A DNA stretch of 64,000 nucleotides, taken from positions 3,038,001 to 3,102,000 of the forward strand of contig NZ_CP158375.1 of the NCBI RefSeq assembly GCF_041021955.1, given 5' to 3'. Source of the DNA: Caulobacter sp. 73W (GTDB lineage Bacteria > Pseudomonadota > Alphaproteobacteria > Caulobacterales > Caulobacteraceae). Within the stretch, counting starts at the first letter, position 1. Each line of letters starts with the position of its first letter. The notes under the pieces were generated by a model. That model made no database searches. It had not been told where the DNA came from and saw nothing but the letters and a program-made list of their open reading frames with translations. Shown piece after piece: positions 51,047-59,034 of the stretch. The position numbers and the translations under genes are program-made.

Positions 51047-51086
51047 TGGTGCGCGCGACCTAACTCCGCCGCGACCTTTTGAGGGG

Positions 51087-51155
51087 TCACGCCGACGTCG
51101 GTCGCCTTGTAAGTACGATCTTCAGGTCGCGCACGAGTTGTTGCTCCAAATCCAC
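51087..51155 (-). CDS. Candidate ilvBN leader peptide
   Basis: A 22-codon frame from GTG 51155 to TGA 51087. It contains the branched-chain cluster CTC-GTG (LV) and CTG-AAG-ATC-GTA-CTT (LKIVL), as expected for translational sensing of Leu, Val and Ile charging. No ribosome-binding site precedes it, but the predicted transcription start is within 1-2 bases of the GTG, so it would be read as a leaderless mRNA. It lies 41 bases before the terminator stem, giving room for an antiterminator. Confidence 0.5.
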   Translation of the reverse strand: MDLEQQLVRDLKIVLTRRPTSA

Positions 51156-51161
51156 GACCGA

Positions 51162-51190
51162 GAAATGCCATGCCCTTTAATGGGCGTCAA
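51162..51190 (-). promoter_or_regulatory. Candidate ilvBN promoter overlapping the miaA stop
   Basis: TTGACGC (51190-51184), 14-base spacer, GGCATTTC (51169-51162). The -35 is a perfect TTGACGS match to the recalled Caulobacter biosynthetic promoter consensus; the -10 matches about half of GCTANAWC. The TGA of miaA lies inside the -35. Confidence 0.5.
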
Positions 51191-52099
51191 GCGCCCATGC
51201 GCGCAATAAACTGCCCCCATTGGTCGTTTTGTATGACGGCCTCGATGCGCGTCCAGTCGGGGGTCTGGTTGCGGAACCAGGTCAACTGCCGCTTGGCGTA
51301 TCGCCGGGTCTCCATGCGCGCGGCGGCCAGGGCGTCGGAGAGGGAAATTTCTCCCCGCACATGGGCGGCGAGCTCGCGATAGCCGAACGCCTTGAGGGCC
51401 GGCAGCGCAGGATCCAGCCCCCGGGCCTCCATGGCGCGCACTTCATCCAGGGCGCCGTCGTCCAGCATCTTGCCCAGCCGCAGGTCGCAGCGGTCGTAGA
51501 GCGCCTCGCGATCCGGCTCCAGCACCACGCCCCGCCAGGCGTCAGCGAGGATGGGAGGGGCGGTGTCGGCTTGCCAGGCGGACAGGGCGCGGCCGGTGAC
51601 GGTCGCCACGGCGTAGGCGCGGACCAGCCGCTGGCGATCGCCCGAACTCGATGCGGGCCTCGGCCTGCGGGTCGAGGGGGCGCAGGGCTTCGCGGAAGGC
51701 GGCCTCGCCCACCGCGTCGAACCGCGCGCCGGCCTCGTCGCGGGCGGCGGCCGGCACGGGGGGCACATCGGCAAGGCCCTGGGTCAGGGCGCGCAAATAG
51801 AGGCCGGTGCCGCCGACGACCACGGTCGGACGTCCACGGGCCTTGATCCCGTCCAGCGCCTCCAGCGCCGCCTCCAGCCACCGGCCGACGGACCAGGCCT
51901 GGGCGGCGTCCACGACCCCGAAGAGGTGATGCGGCGCCTGGGCGGTCTCCTGCGGCGGCGGACCGGCGGTCAGAACGCGCAGGCCGTCATAGATTTGCAT
52001 GGAGTCGGCGTTGACGATCTCCGCGCCGGTCTCCGCCGCCAGCTTCAGGGCCAGGGCGGACTTGCCGCTTGCGGTCGGGCCGGCGATGAGTGTGATCAT
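51187..52099 (-). pseudogene. miaA: tRNA dimethylallyltransferase, interrupted by an apparent one-base frameshift
   Basis: The N-terminal part (ATG 52099) has the P-loop [15 protein letters not shown] at about 7-21, [18 protein letters not shown] and [17 protein letters not shown]; the C-terminal part, in another frame, has [51 protein letters not shown] and [14 protein letters not shown]. They join at ARIEF(G)GDRQRL: dropping one base of the CCC at 51641-51643 (+ strand) restores a 303-residue MiaA of normal length. The enzyme puts the isopentenyl group on A37 of tRNAs reading UNN codons. Either the strain has a broken miaA, or the base is a sequencing error; because all other motifs are intact, an error or a very recent mutation is likely. 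Confidence 0.85.
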
Positions 52100-52164
52100 T
52101 CGGGTCGTAAATCCCGGGCGGTGACGCCGCCGCCCGTGAAGCTCCAGAGGTTCAGATAAAGATC

Positions 52165-52611
52165 ATGTCGCGTATCGCCGCCGTCGCCGCAACGCTCCTG
52201 CTCGCTTCCACCGCGCCGGCCCTCGCGGCGCCGGCGACCACCATCGCCCAACCGGCCCCCGCGAGCGCGGCGGCGGCCGTGGCGGGAACGACCGACAAGG
52301 CGGGCTGCGGCGTGCTGCTGATGGTGTTCAACGAGATCGCGACCCGCCATCCGCAGATCCTGGGCCGCACTTCAAGCGCCGAGATGGGACAGGCCTTCTT
52401 CCGCATGGCGGCGCATGGCGGCAAGACCCTGTTCGACCAGGCCATGGCCGAGGGCGCGGCGGAGGGCAAGACGCCGTCGGCCGTCTATCAGGCCGGGGTC
52501 GCCAGCATGATGACCGCCTTCAGCGGCGTGCGTCCGGGCGGCGAGGAGTTCAAGCAGCGGGGCATGGCGCTGACCAGCCGTTGCCTGCAGATGGCCGCAC
52601 CCGCCGACTGA
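52165..52611 (+). CDS. Exported hypothetical protein
   Basis: 148 residues. Signal peptide MSRIAAVAATLLLASTAPALA, an Ala/Pro-rich stretch to about 43, then KAGCGVLLMVFNEIATRHPQILGRTSSAEMGQAFFRMAAHGGKTLFDQAMAEGAAEGKTPSAVYQAGVASMMTAFSG and a late cysteine (TSRCLQMA), so a disulfide between C48 and C141 is plausible. Mainly helical; no family recognised. It is divergent from miaA (65 bp) and lies 40 bp before serB on the same strand. Confidence 0.7.
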   Translation: MSRIAAVAATLLLASTAPALAAPATTIAQPAPASAAAAVAGTTDKAGCGVLLMVFNEIATRHPQILGRTSSAEMGQAFFRMAAHGGKTLFDQAMAEGAAEGKTPSAVYQAGVASMMTAFSGVRPGGEEFKQRGMALTSRCLQMAAPAD

Positions 52612-52651
52612 CCGCTTGACGCGGCCCCCAAGGTCCAATAGCCGCCGCGTC

Positions 52652-53521
52652 ATGCTCAGCCTCACCATCGTCAGCTCCGATCCCTCCGCGCTCGCGGCGG
52701 GTCTCGACGTCTTGCGCGGCGTCGCCCGCACGGACCAGGCCGCGAAGCTGGGGGCGCAGGCCTTCGACCTGACGGCCGACGGCGACCGCGCCGAGGTTCG
52801 CGCCGCCGCCGAGGCGGCCCTGGCCAGCCTGCCGGTGGATGTCTGCGTCCAGCCGACCGAAGGGCGCCGCAAGCGCCTGCTGGTGGCGGACATGGACTCG
52901 ACCATCATCGGCTGCGAGTGCATCGATGAGCTGGCCGACTATGCCGGCGTGAAGGCCGAGATCGCTGAGATCACCGAGCGCGCCATGCGCGGCGAGCTGG
53001 CCTTTGAGGGCGCTCTGCGCGAGCGGGTCGGCCGGCTGAAGGGTCTGAATCGTGCGGCGCTGCAGACCTGCTACGACGAGCGGGTGCGGCTGAACCCCGG
53101 CGCCGAGGTGCTGGTCAAGACCATGGCCGCCCACGGCGCGCGCTGCGTGCTGGTGTCCGGCGGCTTCACCTTCTTCACCAGTCGGGTGGCCGTCGCCGCC
53201 GGCTTCCACGACAACCGGGCCAACACCCTGCTGGAAGAGGGCGACGCCCTGTCCGGTCTGGTGGGCGAGCCGATCCTGGGACGCGAGGCCAAGCTGGCCG
53301 CTCTCCAGGAGGAAGCCGCCGCCCTCGGTCTGACCCCGGAAGCCGCCCTCGCCATCGGCGACGGGGCAAACGATCTGGCCATGATCGAGGCCGCGGGTCT
53401 AGGCGTCGCCTATCGCGCCAAGCCGGTGGTCGCCGCCCAGGCCGACGCCCGCGTGGACCACGCCGACCTGACCGCCATGCTCTACTTCCAGGGCTACCGC
53501 GCCGAGGAGTTCGCCGCCTGA
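52652..53521 (+). CDS. serB: Phosphoserine phosphatase
   Basis: 289 residues. An N-terminal ACT-like part (about 1-65) precedes the HAD core: RKRLLVADMDSTIIGCECIDELADYAGVKAEI with nucleophile D80 and acid D82, VLVSGGFTFFTSRVA (motif II), and AIGDGANDLAMIEAAGLGVAYRAKPV (motif IV). These are the SerB hallmarks. It hydrolyses phosphoserine in the last step of serine synthesis. ATG 52652 was chosen over 52616, whose extra residues are only basic. The stop overlaps the next start by one base (TGATG), coupling it to the HAD gene. Confidence 0.96.
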   Translation: MLSLTIVSSDPSALAAGLDVLRGVARTDQAAKLGAQAFDLTADGDRAEVRAAAEAALASLPVDVCVQPTEGRRKRLLVADMDSTIIGCECIDELADYAGVKAEIAEITERAMRGELAFEGALRERVGRLKGLNRAALQTCYDERVRLNPGAEVLVKTMAAHGARCVLVSGGFTFFTSRVAVAAGFHDNRANTLLEEGDALSGLVGEPILGREAKLAALQEEAAALGLTPEAALAIGDGANDLAMIEAAGLGVAYRAKPVVAAQADARVDHADLTAMLYFQGYRAEEFAA

Positions 53522-54186
53522 TGCCCTTCCCCCGCCGCATCGAAGCCGTCGTGTTCGACATGGACGGCCTGCTGGTCGACACCGAGACGGTCTATGCCGC
53601 CGGCATGGAGACAATCGGCCGGGAGTTTGGCGTCGATCTCGGGCGAGAGGTTTATTGCTCGATGATCGGCCACACCCACGCGGTGTGCACCGAAATCCTG
53701 ATCGACCGGTACGGCAAGAGCTTCGCCACCGACGCCTTCTGGGCGCGGGCCTGGAGCGAGATCGAGGAGATGCTTCAGGTGCAGCTGCAGCTGAAGGCCG
53801 GGGTGATCGAGCTGCTCGACCACCTGGATCACCTGAACCTGCCCCGCGCCATCGCCACCTCCAACGGGCCGACCCAGGTCGAGCGCTATCTTGGCCGCCT
53901 GGGCGTGCGTGACCGCTTCCACGCCGCGGTGACCGGGCCGGAAGTCACCAACAAGAAGCCGCACCCGGAGCCGTACCTGACCGCCGCCGCCCGGCTGGGC
54001 GTCGACCCGCTGCACTGCCTGGCGTTGGAGGATTCCCACGCCGGGGTCACCGCAGCGCACGGGGCGGGGATGATGACCGTGATGGTGCCCGACCTGCTGG
54101 ACGCCAGCGAGGACGCACGCTCCAAGTGCATCCACATCGCCGACAGCCTGCACCACGTGCTCGACCTGCTGAAGCGCGCCGCCTAG
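53521..54186 (+). CDS. HAD-IA family phosphatase (beta-phosphoglucomutase/YcjU-like)
   Basis: 221 residues. IEAVVFDMDGLLVDTETVY gives nucleophile D13 and D15; LPRAIATSNGPTQVERYL is motif II; VTNKKPHPEPYLTAAARLGVDPLHCLALEDSHAGVTAAHGAGMMTVMVPD provides motif III lysine and motif IV aspartates. The helical cap follows motif I. The substrate is a sugar phosphate or similar and cannot be told; the cap is larger than in minimal phosphatases. It overlaps serB by one base and converges with the serine hydrolase by 4 bp. Confidence 0.92.
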   Translation: MPFPRRIEAVVFDMDGLLVDTETVYAAGMETIGREFGVDLGREVYCSMIGHTHAVCTEILIDRYGKSFATDAFWARAWSEIEEMLQVQLQLKAGVIELLDHLDHLNLPRAIATSNGPTQVERYLGRLGVRDRFHAAVTGPEVTNKKPHPEPYLTAAARLGVDPLHCLALEDSHAGVTAAHGAGMMTVMVPDLLDASEDARSKCIHIADSLHHVLDLLKRAA

Positions 54187-55745
54187 TCGAGGCGTTCGGC
54201 GCGCAGGCGCCAGACGCGGCGCTGGCTCAGTTCCAGCCCGTCGATGCGGCCGGATCCGTTTCGCCTGAAGGCCAGCCCGCCCAGTTCCTGCCCGACGAAG
54301 TAATCCCCGCCGACCGCCTCCAGAGGCATGGGCGCCATGCGCGGCCAGGCGATCGTCAGGTGTCCGTCCTGGATGGCCACCTCGTAGGTGGTCGCCAGCT
54401 CGTCGCTGCGATAGCGCCCGACATAGGGCTTCAGGTCCATGGGCGCGGCGGCGGTCACCTTCTCGTAGATCCGCGCGGGCAGGGGGTCATAGAGGACGTG
54501 CAGGCGCGGGGGCTGATCGCCGCCCTGCGGATCGAACCGCCAGCGCTCGGCGGGCACATCGAGGCGTCCGCCGCGCCATTCCAGGCGCATCACCATGCCG
54601 GTCTCGGGGCTGCGCCAGGCGCCGGCCAGGTCTTGCCGCCCGACATCGGCCGCCGTCGCCGCGGCGTTCGGAGCGGTGCTCGGCACGGTCAGGTCGGCGG
54701 CGCCGCGCGCCAGATATAGGTCGCGGGCGTCGGCGTGATTGCACAGGACGGCCACAGCCAGGTCTTCGCCCGAGAAGGCCAGGGTCTGGGCGCGGAAGCC
54801 GCCGTCCAGGCCGTCGTGGCCGACGGTCCGGCGACCGCCGTACTCGCCGATATAGAGGCCGCCGCCATAGCCGATGGGCGTCCCGTCCGTCAGGCGGCCG
54901 GAGGTGCGCATCCAGTCCACGGTCGCCTTGCGGTCGGCCGGCGGATTGAGGAGGAACCGCTGCCAGACCAGCAGGTCCTTCACCGTCGTCAGCAGGTTGC
55001 TGGCGCCATAGACCTCCAGCGGCGGCTGGGCGCCTTCCCATTGCGCGCCGGTCCAGCGATAGGCGTGGGCGCGGGCGGGAACGACGACGTCCTGGTCCTC
55101 GTAAAAGCGCGTCGATGTCATGCCCAGCGGGGTGAAGATCCGCGCCTGGGCGAAGGCGTCGAGCGGCTGGCCGGAGGCCTTGCGGACGATCTCGGCCAGC
55201 AGGGTGTAGCCGCTGTTGTTGTAGAGGTCCTGGGCGCCGGGGCGGAAGTTCAGGCCCTTCTGCCGGGCGATGACCGACAGGGCGTCCTGCCGCGTGACGC
55301 GATCCTGCGCGCGCCAGCCTGACAGGTGCAGCAACGCCCCCTGATCGCGCAGGCCGCTGGTGTGGTGGACCAGGTCGCGCACCCGGATCGGATCGCCATA
55401 GCGGGGCATGTTCGGCAGGTATTTGCGGATGTCGTCGTCGAGACGAAGCTTGCCCTCCGCCGCCAGCAGGCCGACCGCGTAGGCGGTGAACTGCTTGGCG
55501 ATCGAGGCGGCGTGAAACACCGTGTCGGTGGAGATGGCCGACGCCTGTTCCAGGTCCGCCGCACCATAGGCGGCGAAATGCTCGACGCCATGGTTGGAGA
55601 CGCCGATCGCGCAGCCGGGCGCCTGCCGGCCGGCTTGCGGGACCAAGGATTGGAGAAGCGGCTGGGCCTGGGCCGCTACGGCGGCTCCAAGGCTGATGGC
55701 CAGGCCCAGAAGGGCGGGCCGCAGGTGACGGCGAGTACTCTGCAT
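54183..55745 (-). CDS. Serine hydrolase, class C beta-lactamase-related
   Basis: 520 residues. Signal peptide MQSTRRHLRPALLGLAISLGAAVAAQA. The catalytic SxxK is S81-I-A-K84 in FHAASIAKQFTAYAVGLLAAEGKLRLDDDIRKYLPNMPRYG, the tyrosine motif is YNN at 175-177, and the third motif reads GHDG (RRTVGHDGLDGGFR). After about 370 a beta-rich C-terminal domain follows (LAGAWRSPETGMVMRLEWRGGRLDV, YVGRYRSDELATTYEVAIQDGHLTIAW). Periplasmic peptidase or esterase of unknown substrate, about 50% longer than AmpC, and without the membrane helices of the other such gene at 42924-44957. It lies behind hflC on the same strand. Confidence 0.9.
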   Translation of the reverse strand: MQSTRRHLRPALLGLAISLGAAVAAQAQPLLQSLVPQAGRQAPGCAIGVSNHGVEHFAAYGAADLEQASAISTDTVFHAASIAKQFTAYAVGLLAAEGKLRLDDDIRKYLPNMPRYGDPIRVRDLVHHTSGLRDQGALLHLSGWRAQDRVTRQDALSVIARQKGLNFRPGAQDLYNNSGYTLLAEIVRKASGQPLDAFAQARIFTPLGMTSTRFYEDQDVVVPARAHAYRWTGAQWEGAQPPLEVYGASNLLTTVKDLLVWQRFLLNPPADRKATVDWMRTSGRLTDGTPIGYGGGLYIGEYGGRRTVGHDGLDGGFRAQTLAFSGEDLAVAVLCNHADARDLYLARGAADLTVPSTAPNAAATAADVGRQDLAGAWRSPETGMVMRLEWRGGRLDVPAERWRFDPQGGDQPPRLHVLYDPLPARIYEKVTAAAPMDLKPYVGRYRSDELATTYEVAIQDGHLTIAWPRMAPMPLEAVGGDYFVGQELGGLAFRRNGSGRIDGLELSQRRVWRLRAERLD

Positions 55746-55809
55746 CGGCGCCCCTGGTCGTGCGGCGCATCCCGCCGCCGGGCTCTAGGCCAGGCGGCGG
55801 GACGACGGG

Positions 55810-56652
55810 TTACTGGGCGCTAGGCCCGCGCTCGAAGTACTTGAAGAAGGCGCTGTCGGGCGACAGGACCAGGGTCGCGTCGCCGTTGGCCAGCGACGCC
55901 TCATAGGCCTGCATCGAGCGGTAGAAGGCCGCGAAGCTGGCGTCCCGGCCGAAGCTGGAAGCGAACAGTTGGGCGCGGCGGGCGTCGCCCTCACCGCGGA
56001 TCTTTTCGGATTCCTCGGTGGCGGTGGCGATGATCTCGCGCTTCTGCTGCTCGCCGACGGCGCGGATCTGGGCCGCCTCCTGCTGGCGGGCGGTCTGCAT
56101 GCGCTCATAGACCGCCTTCTGGTTGGCTTCCGGCAGGTCGGCGCGCTTGATGCGGACATCGACCACTTCCAGGCCCAGCTTCGAGGCGGCGGCGCGGCGG
56201 ATGACGATGTCGCGGGTCACGCGGGTCAGCTCCGGACGACGGCGCGAGATCACGTCTTCCGACGTGGCCGAGCCCAGGGTCTGGCGCAGGGTGGCGTTGA
56301 CCAGGCGTTCCAGCCGGTCGGCGGCCACGCGTTCGTCCCGCAGGGTGCGGTAGAACTGCAGCGGATCGTTGATGCGGTAGCGGATGTAGGCGTCCACCAC
56401 CAGGCGCTCCTGGTCGGCGGTGATGACCTCGCCTTGCTCGGCGTCCAGCGACAGGTTGCGCTTGTCGAACATGACGACGTTCTCGAGGAACGGAGCTTTC
56501 AGCTTCAGGCCCGGCGTGGTGACCACGCGGACCGGCTCGCCGAAGCGGATGACAAGGGCCTGCTGGCGCTGGTCGATCTGGAAGATGCTGTTGCCCAGCA
56601 CGATCAGGGCGACCACGACGACGGCGGTGACGGCGAAGAGATTGCGGTTCAT
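55810..56652 (-). CDS. hflC: HflC, regulator of the FtsH protease (SPFH/band 7)
   Basis: 280 residues: an N-terminal membrane anchor (NLFAVTAVVVVALIVLGNSIF), then FQIDQRQQALVIRFGEPVRVVTTPGLKLKAPFLENVVMFDKRNLSLD, the HflC band 7 start, QERLVVDAYIRYRINDPLQFYRTL, and the long helix ANQKAVYERMQTARQQEAAQIRAVGEQQKREIIATATEESEKIRGEGDARRAQLFASSFGRDASFAAFYRSMQAYEASL. With HflK it forms a large ring around FtsH in the inner membrane and modulates degradation of membrane proteins. Its start overlaps the hflK stop by 4 bases. Confidence 0.96.
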   Translation of the reverse strand: MNRNLFAVTAVVVVALIVLGNSIFQIDQRQQALVIRFGEPVRVVTTPGLKLKAPFLENVVMFDKRNLSLDAEQGEVITADQERLVVDAYIRYRINDPLQFYRTLRDERVAADRLERLVNATLRQTLGSATSEDVISRRRPELTRVTRDIVIRRAAASKLGLEVVDVRIKRADLPEANQKAVYERMQTARQQEAAQIRAVGEQQKREIIATATEESEKIRGEGDARRAQLFASSFGRDASFAAFYRSMQAYEASLANGDATLVLSPDSAFFKYFERGPSAQ

Positions 56653-57797
56653 TGGCCGCTCCTCGCGGTCGGCGCCGGCGGCGCGCTGGCCTTGGGACGG
56701 AAGACGTCAGGCGGCAGGACCACCGGGCCGCTGCCCTTGGTGTCCAGGATCACCTTGTTGGAATTGGCCAGCACGCGCTGCATCGTCTCGATGTAGAGAC
56801 GCTCGCGCGTCACGCCCGGCGCCAGGCGGTACTGTTCGTACACCTGGTTGAAGCGGGCGGCCTCACCGGCGGCTTCACGCACGACCTGCTCGCGATAGCC
56901 GATGGCGGCCTGGACGACCTTGGCGGCTTCACCACGGGCGACATTGGCGGCGGACTCGGCGTTCTGGCCGGCGGCGGCCACGTCGCGGAAGGCGTCGATG
57001 ACGTCGGTCGGCGGGTTGGCGTTGCGGATCTGCACGCCGTCGATGAACACCCCGGCGTCATAGCGGTCGAGGACCGACTGCATCAGCTGGGCGACCTGTT
57101 CCTGGACCTGGCCGCGCGCGGTGGTCAGGACGGGCTGCAGGGGCGTGCGGCCGACGACCTCGCGCATGGCGCTTTCGGCCACGGCTTTGACCGTGGCGTC
57201 CGGGTCGCGGACGTTGAACAGGTACTTGGACGCGTCGTTGACGCGCCACTGAACCGAGAAGTCCAGGTCGATGATGTTCTCATCGCCGGTCAGCATCAGG
57301 CTTTCTTCCGGCACGTCGGCGCCGTCCATGCCGCCCACGTCGATGCGGTTCAGGGTCGTGACCGACACCTTCTCCACCGCTTCGACCGGCCAGGGCAGGT
57401 GATAGCCCGCGCCCGAACCGGTGGTGCGCGAATAGGCGCCGAAGGTGGTGACCACCGCCTGCTCGTCCGGCTGGACGAAATAGACGCCGGTGGCCAGGTA
57501 CAGGGCCGCGGCGCCGGCGATCACCGTGCCGACCGCGCGGGGGCGGACATTGCCTTGGCCGTCGGTGAAGAACTCCCGCAGGCGGGCGTTCAGCCGATCG
57601 AGCGTGTCATTCAGGTCCGGCCCGGGCGAGGGCGGCTTGCGCGGGCCGCGAGGGCCGCCGCCGCGTCCGCCGGAGGGGCGCTGGGCCTTGTCCTCGCGGG
57701 CGTCCTTGCCGTCTTCAGGCGGGGGCGAGCCCCAGGGACCTGGCTTGCCGGAACCGGAATTTCCGGATCCCGAACTCGAATTGTCGTTCCAAGGCAT
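56649..57797 (-). CDS. hflK: HflK, regulator of the FtsH protease (SPFH/band 7)
   Basis: 382 residues. A Gly/Ser/Pro-rich cytoplasmic tail (MPWNDNSSSGSGNSGSGKPGP and onward, to about 60), a membrane segment (VIAGAAALYLATGVYFV), and the band 7 domain: VQPDEQAVVTTFGAYSRTTGSGAGYHLPWPVEAVEKVSVTTLNRIDVG, ENIIDLDFSVQWRVNDASKYLFNV, then the helical part with YREQVVREAAGEAARFNQVYEQYRLAPGVTRERLYIETMQRVL. HflK and HflC alternate in the ring. It heads the unit hflK, hflC and is divergent from the mrp-type gene, 121 bp apart. Confidence 0.96.
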   Translation of the reverse strand: MPWNDNSSSGSGNSGSGKPGPWGSPPPEDGKDAREDKAQRPSGGRGGGPRGPRKPPSPGPDLNDTLDRLNARLREFFTDGQGNVRPRAVGTVIAGAAALYLATGVYFVQPDEQAVVTTFGAYSRTTGSGAGYHLPWPVEAVEKVSVTTLNRIDVGGMDGADVPEESLMLTGDENIIDLDFSVQWRVNDASKYLFNVRDPDATVKAVAESAMREVVGRTPLQPVLTTARGQVQEQVAQLMQSVLDRYDAGVFIDGVQIRNANPPTDVIDAFRDVAAAGQNAESAANVARGEAAKVVQAAIGYREQVVREAAGEAARFNQVYEQYRLAPGVTRERLYIETMQRVLANSNKVILDTKGSGPVVLPPDVFRPKASAPPAPTARSGQ

Positions 57798-57918
57798 AAG
57801 GTCGCGTCGTCTCTTTCGTTAATCGGCGCGGCCGCTGGCGAGCCCGCGGACGGGCTTGTAAACCGGCGCTGTCCTGCGGATATGAGACCCCCAACGCCGC
57901 AAAGCAAGCTGATCAGGT

Positions 57919-59034
57919 ATGGATCACTCTCAAACCACCACTCGCGATACAGCGTTCGCCGCGCTGAACGGGATCCTGGATCCCAAGACGGGCCGCGGCC
58001 TGGCTGACGCCGGGCGGGTGCAGGGACTGGTGGTCCGCGACGGCCGGGCGGGCTTTGTGCTGGAGGTCGCCGCCGCCGACGCCGCCGCCTATGCGCCTGT
58101 GCGCGAGGCGGCCGAGGCGCTGCTCGCCGGCCTGCCGGGGGTGGAGAAGGCGCAGGTCGTCCTGACCGCCGCCGCCAGCGGCGAGACCGAACGGGTGCGC
58201 AAGGGCGCGGCCCGCGTCGCCGCCGATCCGCAGGCCCAGGCCGCCCCGCCGCCGTCCGCCGAGAAACCCGCCCATGTGCGCCACGTGATCGCCGTGGCCA
58301 GCGGCAAGGGCGGGGTGGGCAAGTCCACCGTGTCGGTGAACCTGGCCTGCGCGTTCGCCAAGCTGGGGCTGCGCACCGGCCTGCTGGACGCCGACGTCTA
58401 TGGCCCGTCCGCCCCGACCATGATGGGCGTCGACGGCGAGCCGGTGTTCGTCGACAAGAAGCTGCAGCCGCTGCAGGCCCACGGGGTGAAGCTGATGTCC
58501 ATCGGCTTCATGGTCGATCCGGGCCAGGCGATGATCTGGCGCGGGCCCATGGCCTCGTCCGCCGTGCGGCAGATGATCCAGGACGTGGCCTGGGGCTCGG
58601 AGGATGAGCCTCTCGATGTGCTGGTGGTCGATCTGCCGCCGGGCACGGGCGACATCCAGCTGACCCTGATCCAGAAACTGTCGATCGACGGGGTGGTGAT
58701 CGTCTCGACCCCGCAGGAGATCGCCCTGATCGACGCGCGCCGCGCCGCCGAGATGTTCCGCAAGACGGCGACCCCGATCCTGGGCGTGGTCGAGAACATG
58801 GCCTTCTTCGCCGATCCGTCCACCGGCGCCCCGATCCCCATCTTCGGAACCGGCGGCGGCCAGGCCGAGGCCGACCGTCTGGGCGTGCCGCTGCTGGGAC
58901 AGATCCCGATCGAGATCGCCTTGCGCGAAGCCGGCGACGTCGGGGTCCCGCTGACGGCGGGTGATCACGAAAGCGCCGCCGCCAGGGTGTTCCTGACGGC
59001 GGCGCAAACCTTGGCGAAGTCGCTGGAGGCTTAG
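57919..59034 (+). CDS. apbC: Mrp/ApbC family iron-sulfur cluster carrier ATPase
   Basis: 371 residues. N-terminal MIP18-like (DUF59) domain at about 10-85 (ALNGILDPKTGRGLADAGRVQGLVVRDGRAGFVLEV), an Ala/Pro linker, and the deviant Walker A HVIAVASGKGGVGKSTVSVNLACAFA (GKGGVGKST at 129-137), DADVYGPSAPTMMGVDG, KLMSIGFMVDPGQAMIWRGPMASSAVRQMIQDVAWG, DLPPGTGDIQLTLIQ. The usual CxxC cluster motif of ApbC is not evident (GVVENMAFFADPSTGAPIPIFGTGGG has no cysteine pair), an important deviation: cluster binding may be absent or differ. It converges with the fadL-like gene by 4 bp. Confidence 0.93.
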   Translation: MDHSQTTTRDTAFAALNGILDPKTGRGLADAGRVQGLVVRDGRAGFVLEVAAADAAAYAPVREAAEALLAGLPGVEKAQVVLTAAASGETERVRKGAARVAADPQAQAAPPPSAEKPAHVRHVIAVASGKGGVGKSTVSVNLACAFAKLGLRTGLLDADVYGPSAPTMMGVDGEPVFVDKKLQPLQAHGVKLMSIGFMVDPGQAMIWRGPMASSAVRQMIQDVAWGSEDEPLDVLVVDLPPGTGDIQLTLIQKLSIDGVVIVSTPQEIALIDARRAAEMFRKTATPILGVVENMAFFADPSTGAPIPIFGTGGGQAEADRLGVPLLGQIPIEIALREAGDVGVPLTAGDHESAAARVFLTAAQTLAKSLEA

